Positions 8,003 to 16,094 are shown, counted from the stretch's first letter. The stretch: DNA of 50,580 nucleotides from Arenibacter nanhaiticus (GCF_900141935.1 NZ_FQYX01000029.1:1-50580); one strand, 5' to 3'. A program made the numbers and translations. The notes: a model not told the origin generated them from the letters alone.

Positions 8003-9550
8003 CTACCGGTCCATTTTAAGGTATGGCGCATGATGGTCTCTCATTAGGTCCTTTTTCCAAGTGATCGGGACAAGGGATGTTCGCTTAGTAAAATGCTCCT
8101 TGATATAATTAAAGGGAATCGTTTCGCTATCCCCTGGGCCAAATTCGCATCTAACACAGTCATCGTTAAGGGCTTTAATAGTTCCTATACTGCCGGGGCT
8201 ATGGTTTCCTAACCAGACTTTTATAGTTATTTTATCTCCAATGGCCATGATATTGGGGGCAACGGTTTCCAACTTATGATAAATTTCCTTACTGGAATCC
8301 ATGAGGTCTTCGTTCCAGTCTTTTCCAATTGATTTATGGACGGTGATGTTAAAGGGTAAATAAACAGAGCTAATGGTTTCTATAAGTGCCTTGAAAGGAT
8401 GTTTTTTTCCCTCCTCCTGAGGGAAGTCCATCATCTCCTTTAAGGAGAATTTTAACACTATTTTATCATGGGATTTTATCCATTGGACCAAACTCCTTTG
8501 TACCATGGGAGTTATTGTTTTCGCTAAACGCTGTGTATGAATGCTTAATTTATTTCTGCTACCGTCGGAGTAGTTAATGGAAAAGTCAACATCTCCGCGT
8601 CGAAACAGTGCTTCTGCCTGGAGATCCTGATTATGAAAATTTAATAGACTTGTGAGCAATTTTATATCGAACTCGTATCCCTTACTATCGTTGTCCATGA
8701 TAGATTTTATGATCGTCTTGTTGGAATCGAAAAAGGGGGCGGTTAATTGATTGAAAAAAACGAGTTTTTGGGTGTAGACGTTTCCGCTGAAAGAAACATA
8801 AAAATATTGAGGGCTTCCATGGAGTTGGTGGTAGGAGAGTAGGTCTACGGCGCTTTCAGCTACTACTATGGCAGAGGGACATTTTATGGGGGTGGAATAA
8901 AATAAGAAATGGTCCTTTCGGTTGAGCACAAGACGAAACTTTTTTATTCTATTCTCCTTTTTGCTCCTATAAGACTGGTTAAAAAGCATGTAATTTTGTG
9001 GCCTGCCCGCCAAATCGTATTTGGGAAAGGCGATGTTCGCTATTTTACGCCCATTCTTTTTATTGGGGTAGGCATTATAGATACGACCGCAAAAGTTTAC
9101 GCTCTTTAAGGTAGCTATAGAAATTCCTCTTTGATTCAGTAGGTAAGCGGGATTTTCCAAGGGGGCAATAGTAAAACGTAGCTCCAAGGGTTTGTTTTTG
9201 GAAGTAGTCTGTCTTTTCTTTATGGGGATACAGACCGATTGCTCGCTGATATTCGCAATTTTTAGTCCTTCCCGAACGGCCACGTAAAAGTTGTCGCTCC
9301 GCTTTAATAGGTATTTGAAAAAAAGCCCCTTATCCTGGGAATCATTGCGATTGAAATAGGTTACCGGATCTCGGCCGATATGCAGTACAATGCGATCCCT
9401 AGAATTTTTAAACTCCATGGAGCTCGCACTTTTCTTTATTAAACTATAGTCATTTCGATGAAGGAAAAAAGGAAAGTTAACCTCAGAATTGATTTTTGAG
9501 ATTAATCTTTTATAGTGTTGTGGATCATCTATGTAATTTGGCCCATTCAT
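8003..9550 (-). CDS. TOPRIM-domain, primase-like mobile-element protein
   Basis: A 515-residue protein with a TOPRIM nucleotidyl-transfer or phosphodiester domain in the middle. The acidic first motif is VVAESAVDLLS (Glu232) and the second motif is MDNDSKG (Asp286, Asp288). The region after it ends with KDWNEDL (~430), a phrase common in TOPRIM proteins of Bacteroidetes mobile elements. The N-terminal ~200 residues look like the DUF3991/primase-like part, but without a clear zinc finger. It probably acts in DNA processing or primer synthesis of the element. A 106-base gap separates it from the coupling-protein gene downstream. The C-terminal ~70 residues resemble a small beta domain (DKITIKVWLGNHSPGSIGTI). 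Confidence 0.75.
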   Translation of the reverse strand: MNGPNYIDDPQHYKRLISKINSEVNFPFFLHRNDYSLIKKSASSMEFKNSRDRIVLHIGRDPVTYFNRNDSQDKGLFFKYLLKRSDNFYVAVREGLKIANISEQSVCIPIKKRQTTSKNKPLELRFTIAPLENPAYLLNQRGISIATLKSVNFCGRIYNAYPNKKNGRKIANIAFPKYDLAGRPQNYMLFNQSYRSKKENRIKKFRLVLNRKDHFLFYSTPIKCPSAIVVAESAVDLLSYHQLHGSPQYFYVSFSGNVYTQKLVFFNQLTAPFFDSNKTIIKSIMDNDSKGYEFDIKLLTSLLNFHNQDLQAEALFRRGDVDFSINYSDGSRNKLSIHTQRLAKTITPMVQRSLVQWIKSHDKIVLKFSLKEMMDFPQEEGKKHPFKALIETISSVYLPFNITVHKSIGKDWNEDLMDSSKEIYHKLETVAPNIMAIGDKITIKVWLGNHSPGSIGTIKALNDDCVRCEFGPGDSETIPFNYIKEHFTKRTSLVPITWKKDLMRDHHAPYLKMDR

Positions 9551-9561
9551 GGCGAAGAAAT

Positions 9562-9588
9562 AAAAGCCGACCTATGTTGTAGGCCGGC
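9562..9588 (-). terminator. Hairpin between two mobile-element genes
   Basis: On the minus strand GCCGGCCTA-CAACA-TAGGTCGGC forms a 9-bp stem with one G-U pair, followed by TTTTA. It lies after the DUF3945-like gene and just before the TOPRIM gene, so it may terminate or attenuate transcription between them. Confidence 0.6.
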
Positions 9589-9612
9589 CATTGGTTATTT
9601 GCAAAAAAAAAC

Positions 9613-10443
9613 CTACCCGTTTAAGGTATTGTTAAGCTGATTCTTTTTTGTTTCAGCAGGTGTCGACATAGTTGTCTTTTGTTGTTCTATTGGTTCGCAA
9701 TTTCTATAAAGAAAACGTTGGCTCTTTGCACTCCATCTTACCCTATAGGTCAAAGGCCCTTTTTGCGTTTTTCGTATCGTTATATGCACCTCTTTGCCCT
9801 GGTTCAGTTTTTCCGCTTGGGATGCGGTTAGCTGTTGGCCCAGAACATACATATTGGCAGATACGGTAGACTTGGTGCGGATGTTATTTAGTTTTGGCTC
9901 ATAATAGGCTAGTTTTTGAAAGGTCTCCCCATCCAAGGAACTTCCTGTAAACAGGACGGTCTTCCCCTCTTGCACCATGGCATGGTATTCCTCCTTGGTG
10001 AACTGGTACCCATAGGCATTTGCTTCCTTCCATTTAACAGGCTCGGTGCGTTTTATCTGCACGTCCAATTTGGAACCATAGATTGGGTGGTAGAGCATTT
10101 GAACCATCTTTACGGTTTCTTTTAATTTTCCGTCTTTTATATAGGTGGTCGTTATTAACGCTTCCTTGCCCTCCAAGATATTCTCTTGAATATTATGCGC
10201 TAACTTTTCAAAACTTATATAAGCTCCTTCTAACCGTCTTTTGGCATCGGCCATAGCGAATTGTTGATCCTTGGTTTTTCGGACTTCCACATGAATGCTG
10301 TCTATTGACATTTCAAAGGGAGGATGGTTAATGGTCTTTATTTTAAAGGTGGCATCATCTGTGGATACGGCTTCACCCTTGTGCCATACTTGATTGACAA
10401 AGACGAATACTTTTTGAACTGTATTTTCTACTTGATTTTCCAT
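9613..10443 (-). CDS. DUF3945/DUF4099-like mobile-element protein
   Basis: A 276-residue soluble protein without catalytic motifs that I recognise. Its C-terminal half has two related segments: YQFTKEEYHAMVQEGKTVLF (~146-165) and GQQLTASQAEKLNQGKEVHI (~202-221), each followed by a beta-rich stretch. This is the pattern of the DUF3945/DUF4099 repeats found in Bacteroidetes conjugative elements next to TOPRIM and topoisomerase-like genes. The N-terminal ~75 residues resemble a small beta domain. Position between two TOPRIM-related genes supports a shared DNA-processing role, but no function is known. Confidence 0.65.
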   Translation of the reverse strand: MENQVENTVQKVFVFVNQVWHKGEAVSTDDATFKIKTINHPPFEMSIDSIHVEVRKTKDQQFAMADAKRRLEGAYISFEKLAHNIQENILEGKEALITTTYIKDGKLKETVKMVQMLYHPIYGSKLDVQIKRTEPVKWKEANAYGYQFTKEEYHAMVQEGKTVLFTGSSLDGETFQKLAYYEPKLNNIRTKSTVSANMYVLGQQLTASQAEKLNQGKEVHITIRKTQKGPLTYRVRWSAKSQRFLYRNCEPIEQQKTTMSTPAETKKNQLNNTLNG

Positions 10444-10461
10444 TTTTGAGTGATTTTAATT

Positions 10462-10534
10462 GTTACGGAATTTGAATTTGTTACCTTTGAATAACTTTCA
10501 GATCAGGAGTGATTTGTGAGTTACGGAATTTGAA
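10462..10534. repeat. 15-bp direct repeat in the gap between mobile-element genes
   Basis: GTTACGGAATTTGAA occurs at 10462-10476 and again at 10520-10534. Each copy is preceded by GAGTGATTT a few bases upstream, so the repeated unit is roughly 28 bp with a 58-bp period. Both lie upstream of the DUF3945-like gene and could be operator sites. Confidence 0.5.
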
Positions 10535-10535
10535 G

Positions 10536-10561
10536 AAAAGAGGGCGGGAGCGTCCTCTTTT
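10536..10561 (-). terminator. Terminator after the degenerate TOPRIM gene
   Basis: AAAAGAGG (10536-10543) and CCTCTTTT (10554-10561) form an 8-bp stem around a 10-base GC-rich loop. On the minus strand the hairpin follows the stop at 10566 by a few bases and ends in a T-rich run. Confidence 0.6.
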
Positions 10562-10565
10562 CATT

Positions 10566-11789
10566 TTAAAGCGCTATTCTATATTCTTTCAATGGCACCT
10601 CCTTCCCTTCATTGACCTGGTTGCACGTATTTTCCCATTCGGCATTCCAATTCGCGGATCGTGGTTTTAGAATATCGACCGTTTTGTTTAGGTAGTTTTT
10701 GTAATAGGACCAGACGAAAACCTTGATCGCGTGCGATTCTATAGGCAATCGCACCCTAAGGTCGCCATTGTCCTTGGAAATTAGAATACTGAATTTGTTG
10801 AGTATGTTTTGGTCGAGGATTTTATTGTACTCCAGCATTCTTTGGGCCAATGCCTTGTTATAACGCCTTATATGATCGTATAATCGGGTAAAGGATCTAT
10901 CAGTTCCAATGGGGAACCGTACCATAAGCGTACGGTCGGTATGGGTCAGTCGCAGCTTGGAACCCTGTAGGTAGGTGAGTAATTGCAGGTCCCGTAAATA
11001 CCCATCTATCTTTCCTTGGCCCGTGAAACTCAGATACAGTTTATCCACTTTTGTAATCCGCTGTATTTGGAATAGTATATTGGTGGTCGTGTGATTAAGG
11101 GTGCCCAAGGCGAGATAGACCACATTTTCCAATCGGAATTTCTTGTGGAAGGCCAGGGCTTCCTTGGGGTTGCTAAATAGAAATAGACCTTCTATTTTCT
11201 TGGGGATATTGGAATACCATAGGGAGTGCCCAATGGCCGACTCCCTATAAGGGACTACCTCCTTGCCCAAATCACGGAAGTAGCCGCAGATCTCATTCTG
11301 TAAATTGAACAGTGGAAACAGGGGATCTCCTTCCTCACTGAGGTATATGCGCTCGGAAAAAGGGCCGTCATTCTCTATCTTGTTCAGCTCCTCATTCAAT
11401 GGCTCTTCCATTGGTTTTCGATAAGAATGAAAATGGTTGAAATCCATTCCAACTTTTTTAAACCCAAGGTTTGGGTTATTGGCTATGAGAAGGGATTTTT
11501 TTTCCAACACTTGGTCATAATACTTAGCAACCTTGTCCCAAATCAATTCTTCTTTAGCCCCTTCCATTTTGGATACATGATCCGTAATTAGGTCTGAGGC
11601 GGCAAGTTTTTCCTGAGGGCGTTGTACCGTATAATAGAAATATCCCTTCTCCGTGTGGATGGTTATGCAATGCTTCCCGCCCTTTTCAAATAACAGGTAG
11701 GTGTCCTCAGAGCGGAGGAGTTGGAACCCTAAATATTCGAAAAGGTTGGGGAGGTGTATTAGGTGGTCTTTTGTAAGCCAGTTGTCCAT
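10566..11789 (-). CDS. Degenerate TOPRIM-like paralogue without catalytic acids
   Basis: A 407-residue protein related in its second half to the 515-residue TOPRIM protein encoded at 8003-9550. The shared frame is visible as GLFLFSNPKEAL against AIVVAESAVDLL, DGYLRDLQLLTYL against KGYEFDIKLLTSLL, and a C-terminal NWN against DWN. At the catalytic positions this copy differs: Ser206 stands where the other has Glu232, and Gln258 and Lys260 where the other has Asp286 and Asp288. It is therefore probably not an active TOPRIM enzyme and may be a structural or regulatory partner. It is the first gene of the minus-strand mobile row, transcribed away from the M23 peptidase gene. Confidence 0.6.
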   Translation of the reverse strand: MDNWLTKDHLIHLPNLFEYLGFQLLRSEDTYLLFEKGGKHCITIHTEKGYFYYTVQRPQEKLAASDLITDHVSKMEGAKEELIWDKVAKYYDQVLEKKSLLIANNPNLGFKKVGMDFNHFHSYRKPMEEPLNEELNKIENDGPFSERIYLSEEGDPLFPLFNLQNEICGYFRDLGKEVVPYRESAIGHSLWYSNIPKKIEGLFLFSNPKEALAFHKKFRLENVVYLALGTLNHTTTNILFQIQRITKVDKLYLSFTGQGKIDGYLRDLQLLTYLQGSKLRLTHTDRTLMVRFPIGTDRSFTRLYDHIRRYNKALAQRMLEYNKILDQNILNKFSILISKDNGDLRVRLPIESHAIKVFVWSYYKNYLNKTVDILKPRSANWNAEWENTCNQVNEGKEVPLKEYRIAL

Positions 11790-11800
11790 AGAATATTAAT

Positions 11801-11847
11801 TTTGTATTAATATGTATATAATTAGTATTTTTGTATATAAATACAAA
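11801..11847. promoter_or_regulatory. Divergent promoter region with inverted-repeat operator candidate
   Basis: On the plus strand TTG (11802-11804), 21 bases, then TATTTTTG (11826-11833) matches the Bacteroidetes TTG/TAnnTTTG promoter and decides the M23 start at 11851. On the minus strand TATATTTG (11851-11844) is a possible -7 box for the divergent gene. Between them is a perfect inverted repeat TTTGTAT-ATAA-ATACAAA (11830-11847) overlapping both boxes, a good operator candidate. Confidence 0.55.
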
Positions 11848-11850
11848 TAT

Positions 11851-12690
11851 ATGAAATTTTTCACTTCCTTTGGTTTTTGGAGTAAAAAAGTCGGTGCTAA
11901 AGAGCTGGAAACCAATATGGTTTTCGGAAAAGCTGACTTGGGCTACTTTGTAGTGCTCATGGTCATTAGTCTTTTCTATGTTGTTCAGAATAGTCCGGGT
12001 AAATCTGTCCAGCAGCTGGAAGATGCCGTGAAAACGATGAATTTATATGAGGAACGTTTAAAAATGAACTTGCATTCCAGCAGAACTGCAGGGGAGGGTA
12101 CAGAAAGGGAACGGGAGCGATTGTTGATGGCTATCGAAGAGCGAATAATAGGTTTTCTGTATCGCATCCCGGATTACTCATACATGGGCTCATTGGAGAC
12201 ATACCTAAAGTACCGGCCAAATTTGCTAGCACAATTTCCCGCTGCCGTACCCTTGGGAAAAGGCGATTATTCAATTTCAAGTAACTACGGCAGGCGAATT
12301 CATCCCATTTCGGAAAATGAGAAAAAACATTATGGGATCGATTTGGCCGCCCCAGCCGGAACAAAGGTGCATGCAACAGCATCTGGTACCGTTAAGGAGG
12401 TCGTGTATTCCAAAAAGGGGTATGGTACCTATATTGTCATGCGGCATCGTTTTGGTTTTGAAACTTTATACGGGCACTTGGAAAAGGTGCTGGTCTATAA
12501 AGGAGAGACGATAGCTCAGCACCAGATTATTGGTACGGTAGGGGATACGGGAAGTTCAACGGGGTATCATCTGCACTACGAAATACTAAAAAACAAAAAG
12601 AAGATCGATCCGCGACCTTCCTTTGAGCTAAAAATGAAGATCTATGATGAGTTGTTCCTTAGCAACTCCGGAACAAAAGGAGTGGAGTAG
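11851..12690 (+). CDS. M23-family membrane-anchored metallopeptidase
   Basis: A peptidoglycan endopeptidase of the lysostaphin type, about 279 residues. One transmembrane anchor lies near residues 30-50 (GYFVVLMVISLFYVV), then a helical stretch, then the LytM domain: SSNYGRRIHPI, HYGIDLAAPAGTKVHA with the HxxxD zinc ligands, GYGTYIVMRH, and GYHLHYEI with the HxH motif. All zinc ligands are present. I start it at 11851 because the promoter -7 box at 11826-11833 lies downstream of the other possible ATG at 11812. It is transcribed away from the mobile-element row. In such elements M23 proteins often open the cell wall for the transfer machinery; that role is inference here. Confidence 0.88.
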   Translation: MKFFTSFGFWSKKVGAKELETNMVFGKADLGYFVVLMVISLFYVVQNSPGKSVQQLEDAVKTMNLYEERLKMNLHSSRTAGEGTERERERLLMAIEERIIGFLYRIPDYSYMGSLETYLKYRPNLLAQFPAAVPLGKGDYSISSNYGRRIHPISENEKKHYGIDLAAPAGTKVHATASGTVKEVVYSKKGYGTYIVMRHRFGFETLYGHLEKVLVYKGETIAQHQIIGTVGDTGSSTGYHLHYEILKNKKKIDPRPSFELKMKIYDELFLSNSGTKGVE

Positions 12691-13076
12691 GAGTCTTCCA
12701 TTTATGGATTCTTAATTTTATAGGCTCCTGGTTCCAGAATCTATCGATCCCAACTACCAGCCTGTTACTTATTGGTTCCAATTAGGCCTCTATTGTTTTA
12801 TGGGGATAAATTCAATCCCGGTTTTTATTAGATCGAATATCTTAGTAGGTCGAAGGAATTGCCGAGACCTAATAAGTCAATTTTCATGACTATGCTGCAA
12901 GTTAATCAAGCCGCCTTTGCCCAGTCCATGTAGTATTAGAAAAAATAAGGTATCCCTCCTATCGGGGGAACCCACCGCAATTTTTTAAAATCTCCACATG
13001 GACTTATCCGCACCGCTGCGCTGCTGTTGATTGTGTTGGCCGCATAATCTTAAAAATTTACTATCATGGAAAAATA
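12691..13076. other. Gene-free gap upstream of the radC remnant
   Basis: No coding region is supported. GTCCATGT (12924-12931) and ACATGGAC (12996-13003) are inverted repeats around a GC-rich, C-rich stretch and could form a leader structure. Otherwise I see nothing. Confidence 0.4.
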
Positions 13077-13495
13077 ATGGCTATTTACAAAAGGACCACT
13101 CTACCTACGTTTAAGATAACCGCTTCCTGTGACGTGAGAACTTTCATTTATCCTTACTTCGAGGATATTTTGGACGATCACGAGGAAGTGAACCGGTCAT
13201 TCATCTGAACCGAAAAAATCAGGTGGTAAACGTTCACCATCTAACCTCTGGAACCGATAGCGGATGCCTGATCTCGGTAAAAGACGTACTCCGGCAAAGT
13301 AGTACTGATTAAAACAAGTAGTATAATCATGGTGCATTAATCACCCTTCAGGGAACTTAAAATCCCTCGGAAGCCGATAAGCAAATCTCAACCAAATTGA
13401 AGGATGCTTCCAAATTATTGGATATCTCCACACTGGATAGTATCATCCTAACCAGGGAAGGATACTTCTCCTTTGCTGATGAAGTGCTTTTATAG
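13077..13495 (+). pseudogene. Broken radC-like (JAB/MPN domain) gene
   Basis: Starting at ATG 13077 the frame reads a RadC-like N-terminus (MAIYKRTTLPTFKITASCDV ... FEDILDDHEEV). Then frame changes are needed to follow the homology: VIHLNRKNQVVNVHHLTSG, SVKDVLRQSS, SSIIMVH, the JAMM motif NHPSGNLK (with one extra base before Asn), then PSEADKQISTKLKDASKLLD and a C-terminus TREGYFSFADEVLL ending at 13495. The HxH-x10-D metal-binding motif is complete when frames are joined. At least three to four small indels break it. RadC-like genes are frequent cargo of Bacteroidetes mobile elements and are implicated in DNA repair or anti-restriction; this copy should be inactive. Confidence 0.88.
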
Positions 13496-13932
13496 GCCCT
13501 TTTTTTATTTGTGTTTTGTTTCACTGTATTCGGAATGATGTTTTGCTAGTTTCAGGAATTTTTTTATCGAATAGAACAAAAAAAAAAATTATGCCTAGAA
13601 AAATTCCTAATAAAATATAACAGCTATATAATACGGCGACTAATTAATTAAGAAAAATAATATAAAGCGGATCTTATTATTGTATAGAAAAGAGAAAAAG
13701 ACGAGGCGGGATAGAGTGAAATTATTCAAATTATTCAGGTTTTTAAAAGATGTGTTATTCTAAATGCGAATTTTGAATTATAAAATCAGGGATCAATTGG
13801 CTATTGAAAAACCCTTAAAAGCACAACCGGAAACAGTTTAATGGCAAAAGAAAAAGACGTTTTGAAAATGTATAAGTTGTTGGATAATAGGCAATATAGG
13901 GGTCAAAATGTTTTACCTATGTTTTACCTAAT
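13496..13932. other. AT-rich gap with an 11-bp tandem duplication near the tRNA
   Basis: No gene is supported. ATGTTTTACCT is present twice in tandem (13908-13918 and 13919-13929), directly beside the terminator of tRNA-Met. Short direct repeats near a tRNA 3' end can be integrase arm sites, but no integrase is visible. A short in-frame stretch from ATG 13841 overlaps this area and is not called. Confidence 0.4.
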
Positions 13933-13963
13933 AAAAAAACCCAGAAGATGAATCTCCTGGGTT
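13933..13963 (-). terminator. Rho-independent terminator of tRNA-Met
   Basis: On the minus strand AACCCAGgAGAT-tc-ATCTtCTGGGTT is a stem with one internal mismatch followed by a run of T (13939-13933). It lies 15 bases after the tRNA 3' end. Confidence 0.8.
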
Positions 13964-13978
13964 GCCTGTATTTACTAG

Positions 13979-14052
13979 TAGCGAGAACGAGAGTTGAACT
14001 CGTGACCTCCGGGTTATGAATCCGACGCTCTAACCAACTGAGCTACCTCGCC
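13979..14052 (-). tRNA. tRNA-Met (CAT anticodon)
   Basis: A 74-nt tRNA on the minus strand. The 5' acceptor GGCGAGG pairs with TCTCGCT (two G-U pairs), the D-arm region is GCTCAGTTGGTTAGAGC, the anticodon loop is ATTCATAAC with CAT, and the T arm is ACGAG-TTCAACT-CTCGT. CCA is not encoded. The paired G1-U72 argues against the initiator form; elongator Met is most likely, with Ile2 (lysidine-modified CAT) possible. Its 3' end faces the mobile DNA at lower coordinates, so it is the likely integration site. Confidence 0.95.
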
Positions 14053-14078
14053 GTGTTACTGCTATTGCTTAGCGGGTG

Positions 14079-14107
14079 CAAAGATAGTTCTATTTTTCAA
14101 TTGTCAA
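14079..14107 (-). promoter_or_regulatory. Promoter of tRNA-Met
   Basis: Minus strand: TTGACA (14107-14102) and TATCTTTG (14086-14079), with 18 bases between the TTG and the TA. This matches the Bacteroidetes TTG-N17-23-TAnnTTTG promoter. The same TATCTTTG box precedes both tRNA-His genes. Confidence 0.8.
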
Positions 14108-14194
14108 AATTTTTTTTAAAAAAAATATTCTACCCCCATAAATTTTTTAATCATGTAGAAATATATATATTGTCCGACGTAAATAAGATTAAGG

Positions 14195-14578
14195 ATGAAC
14201 GATAAAATTAAATTTGAAGTTGAGTTTGTAATACACGCTTCTCCGCAACTACTATATCAGTATATTTCAACTCCATCGGGCTTGTCCGAGTGGTTTGCAG
14301 ACAATGTAAATTCTAGAGGAGAAATGTTTAGTTTTATATGGGACGGTTCCGAAGAGGAGGCGAAGTTGCTAAAGAGAAAAAGCGATGAGTTCGTAAAATT
14401 TAAATGGCTTGCCGAAGAAGACGATAGTTTTTTCGAAATGCGAATCATTGTCGATGAAATTACCAAGGATGTTTCCTTGTTTATCACCGATTTTGCCGAA
14501 GAAGGCGAGGAGGATGAAGCTAAGATGCTATGGCAGAACCAGGTATCGAGTCTAAAGCAGGTTTTAGGTTCGGCCTAG
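14195..14578 (+). CDS. START-like (SRPBCC superfamily) small protein
   Basis: A 127-residue cytosolic protein with a compact START/Bet v1-like fold suggested by FVIHASPQLLYQYISTPSGL near residues 10-30, the W-F pair that follows, and a C-terminal long helix. It is a conserved Bacteroidetes family without known ligand. It begins the core-chromosome side just beyond the tRNA. A 54-base gap separates it from the aminotransferase gene in the same direction, so the two may form an operon. Confidence 0.8.
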   Translation: MNDKIKFEVEFVIHASPQLLYQYISTPSGLSEWFADNVNSRGEMFSFIWDGSEEEAKLLKRKSDEFVKFKWLAEEDDSFFEMRIIVDEITKDVSLFITDFAEEGEEDEAKMLWQNQVSSLKQVLGSA

Positions 14579-14632
14579 TCTCTTTTATTGAATAAAATGT
14601 ATCTTTGGCCTTGATAAATCAAGGCTTTTCTT

Positions 14633-15478
14633 ATGATTAATTTTAATGGCAACTTACATTCAAAAGACTCCTATTTTTTAAATCAAGAAAATAGGGGGCT
14701 TCGTTATGGCGATGCGTTGTTCGAAGCAATTAGGGTTGTGAACAACAAGGTGTTTTTTTTGGAAGACCACTACCTAAGGCTAATGGCCTCTATGCGGATT
14801 CTAAGAATGGAAATTCCCATGAATTTTTCCATGGAGTTTTTAGAAGAACAAATATTGGCTACCGTTAACGCTAACAACCTACAAAGTAAACCGGTCAGGA
14901 TCCGCTTTACCGTGTTCAGGAACAACGGGGGCTTATACCTTCCAAAAACCAATGACATCTCTTATATCGTAGAGGCTAATGCCCTAAATACACCGTTTTT
15001 TATATTAAATGAAGGTGCGTACGAGGTGGAGTTGTTTAAAGATTTTTATGTCAATGCAGACATGCTTTCTACTCTAAAGACCAATAATAAGATCATAAAT
15101 GTTGTTGGGAGCGTTTTTGCAAGCGAAAACGGATACCAAAACTGCCTGTTGCTCAATCAAGATAAAAGAGTGGTAGAGGCCCTTAATGGCAATGTGTTTT
15201 TGGTAAAGGGAAACCTGATTAAAACCCCATCGGTAAAAGATGGTTGCTTAAATGGTATCATCAGGAAAAAATTGATCGGTATCCTTGGCGCTTTGGAAGG
15301 GTATGAATTTGAAGAATCGGCTATTTCCCCATTTGAGTTGCAAAAAGCTGATGAATTGTTTATCACTAATGCTATTGTAGGAATACAGCCGATAACAAAA
15401 TATAGGAAAAAGGAATACGGTAGTACTGTGGCAGCAGATTTGTTAGGAAAGCTTAACGCTGCAGCTAGGTTGAATTAG
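14633..15478 (+). CDS. Class-IV PLP aminotransferase / aminodeoxychorismate lyase-like
   Basis: A 281-residue fold-type IV PLP enzyme. It shows the family landmarks: GLRYGDALFEAIRV near residue 23, EDHYLRLMASM, the active-site lysine region LKTNNKIINVVGS (Lys near 143), the EALNGNVFLVKG motif near 182-193 that binds the cofactor phosphate, and TPSVKDGCLNGIIRK. It could be an aminodeoxychorismate lyase (PabC, folate synthesis) or a branched-chain or D-amino-acid aminotransferase; sequence alone does not decide. Its stop overlaps the stop of the convergent yqgE gene by four bases. Confidence 0.85.
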   Translation: MINFNGNLHSKDSYFLNQENRGLRYGDALFEAIRVVNNKVFFLEDHYLRLMASMRILRMEIPMNFSMEFLEEQILATVNANNLQSKPVRIRFTVFRNNGGLYLPKTNDISYIVEANALNTPFFILNEGAYEVELFKDFYVNADMLSTLKTNNKIINVVGSVFASENGYQNCLLLNQDKRVVEALNGNVFLVKGNLIKTPSVKDGCLNGIIRKKLIGILGALEGYEFEESAISPFELQKADELFITNAIVGIQPITKYRKKEYGSTVAADLLGKLNAAARLN

Positions 15479-16038
15479 TTTAAATTTGGATTTTCCGGGG
15501 CATTCGACCAAATAAGGTAATTGCCCCCAAGTTCTACCATTTTTTCTTTCCAAAAGGCATTGGGCGATTTTTGAATGATATTACTTTCATATACATTCTC
15601 TACTACTATCCAAGACTTAGAGCTTAGCTCTTCATTCAATTGGAGGGAAGACCAGCCAGAGTACCCTAAAAAGAAGCGGATATCATCTTCGCCAATAATA
15701 TTTTGATTGATCAGGTCGACTATGGACCCAAAATCTCCGCCCCAAAATATACCGTCCGATATTTCGATGCTGTTTTCAATTAGATGAGGAACCTTATGAA
15801 TAAAATATAGATTGTCTTGTTCTACAGGACCACCGTTATAGACTTTAAATGGTGTCTCAATTTCCTTTACAAGGTCGTTGATGGTGTAATCTAACGGTTT
15901 GTTAAGGATGAATCCAATAGAGCCTTCCTCACCGTGTTCTGCCAATAAAACAATTGATCTGTTAAAGGACACGTCTCCGTAAAGAGTCGGTTCAGCAATC
16001 AAAAGGGTTCCTTTTTTTGGTTTTACTTCAACCATCAT
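15475..16038 (-). CDS. YqgE/AlgH family protein (DUF179)
   Basis: A 187-residue cytosolic protein of the UPF0301/AlgH family. Visible landmarks are KGTLLIAEPTLYGDVSFNRS at the N-terminus, the EEGSIGFILNKPLD segment, YNGGPVEQDNLYFIHK, and FFLGYSGWSSLQLNEEL. The molecular function is unknown; it is broadly conserved in Bacteroidetes next to HU and this aminotransferase. Confidence 0.93.
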   Translation of the reverse strand: MMVEVKPKKGTLLIAEPTLYGDVSFNRSIVLLAEHGEEGSIGFILNKPLDYTINDLVKEIETPFKVYNGGPVEQDNLYFIHKVPHLIENSIEISDGIFWGGDFGSIVDLINQNIIGEDDIRFFLGYSGWSSLQLNEELSSKSWIVVENVYESNIIQKSPNAFWKEKMVELGGNYLIWSNAPENPNLN

Positions 16039-16094
16039 TTAGTAGTTCTAGTCTCTAAAATAAAACATTTCTTTTTAAGTCTAAAGAATTTTTC

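Noticed and set aside
11812-11850. Start of the M23 gene at ATG 11812
   Set aside because: The -7 promoter box lies at 11826-11833, downstream of this ATG.
13841-13949. A 36-codon frame next to tRNA-Met
   Set aside because: It runs through the tRNA terminator and shows no similarity that I recognise.
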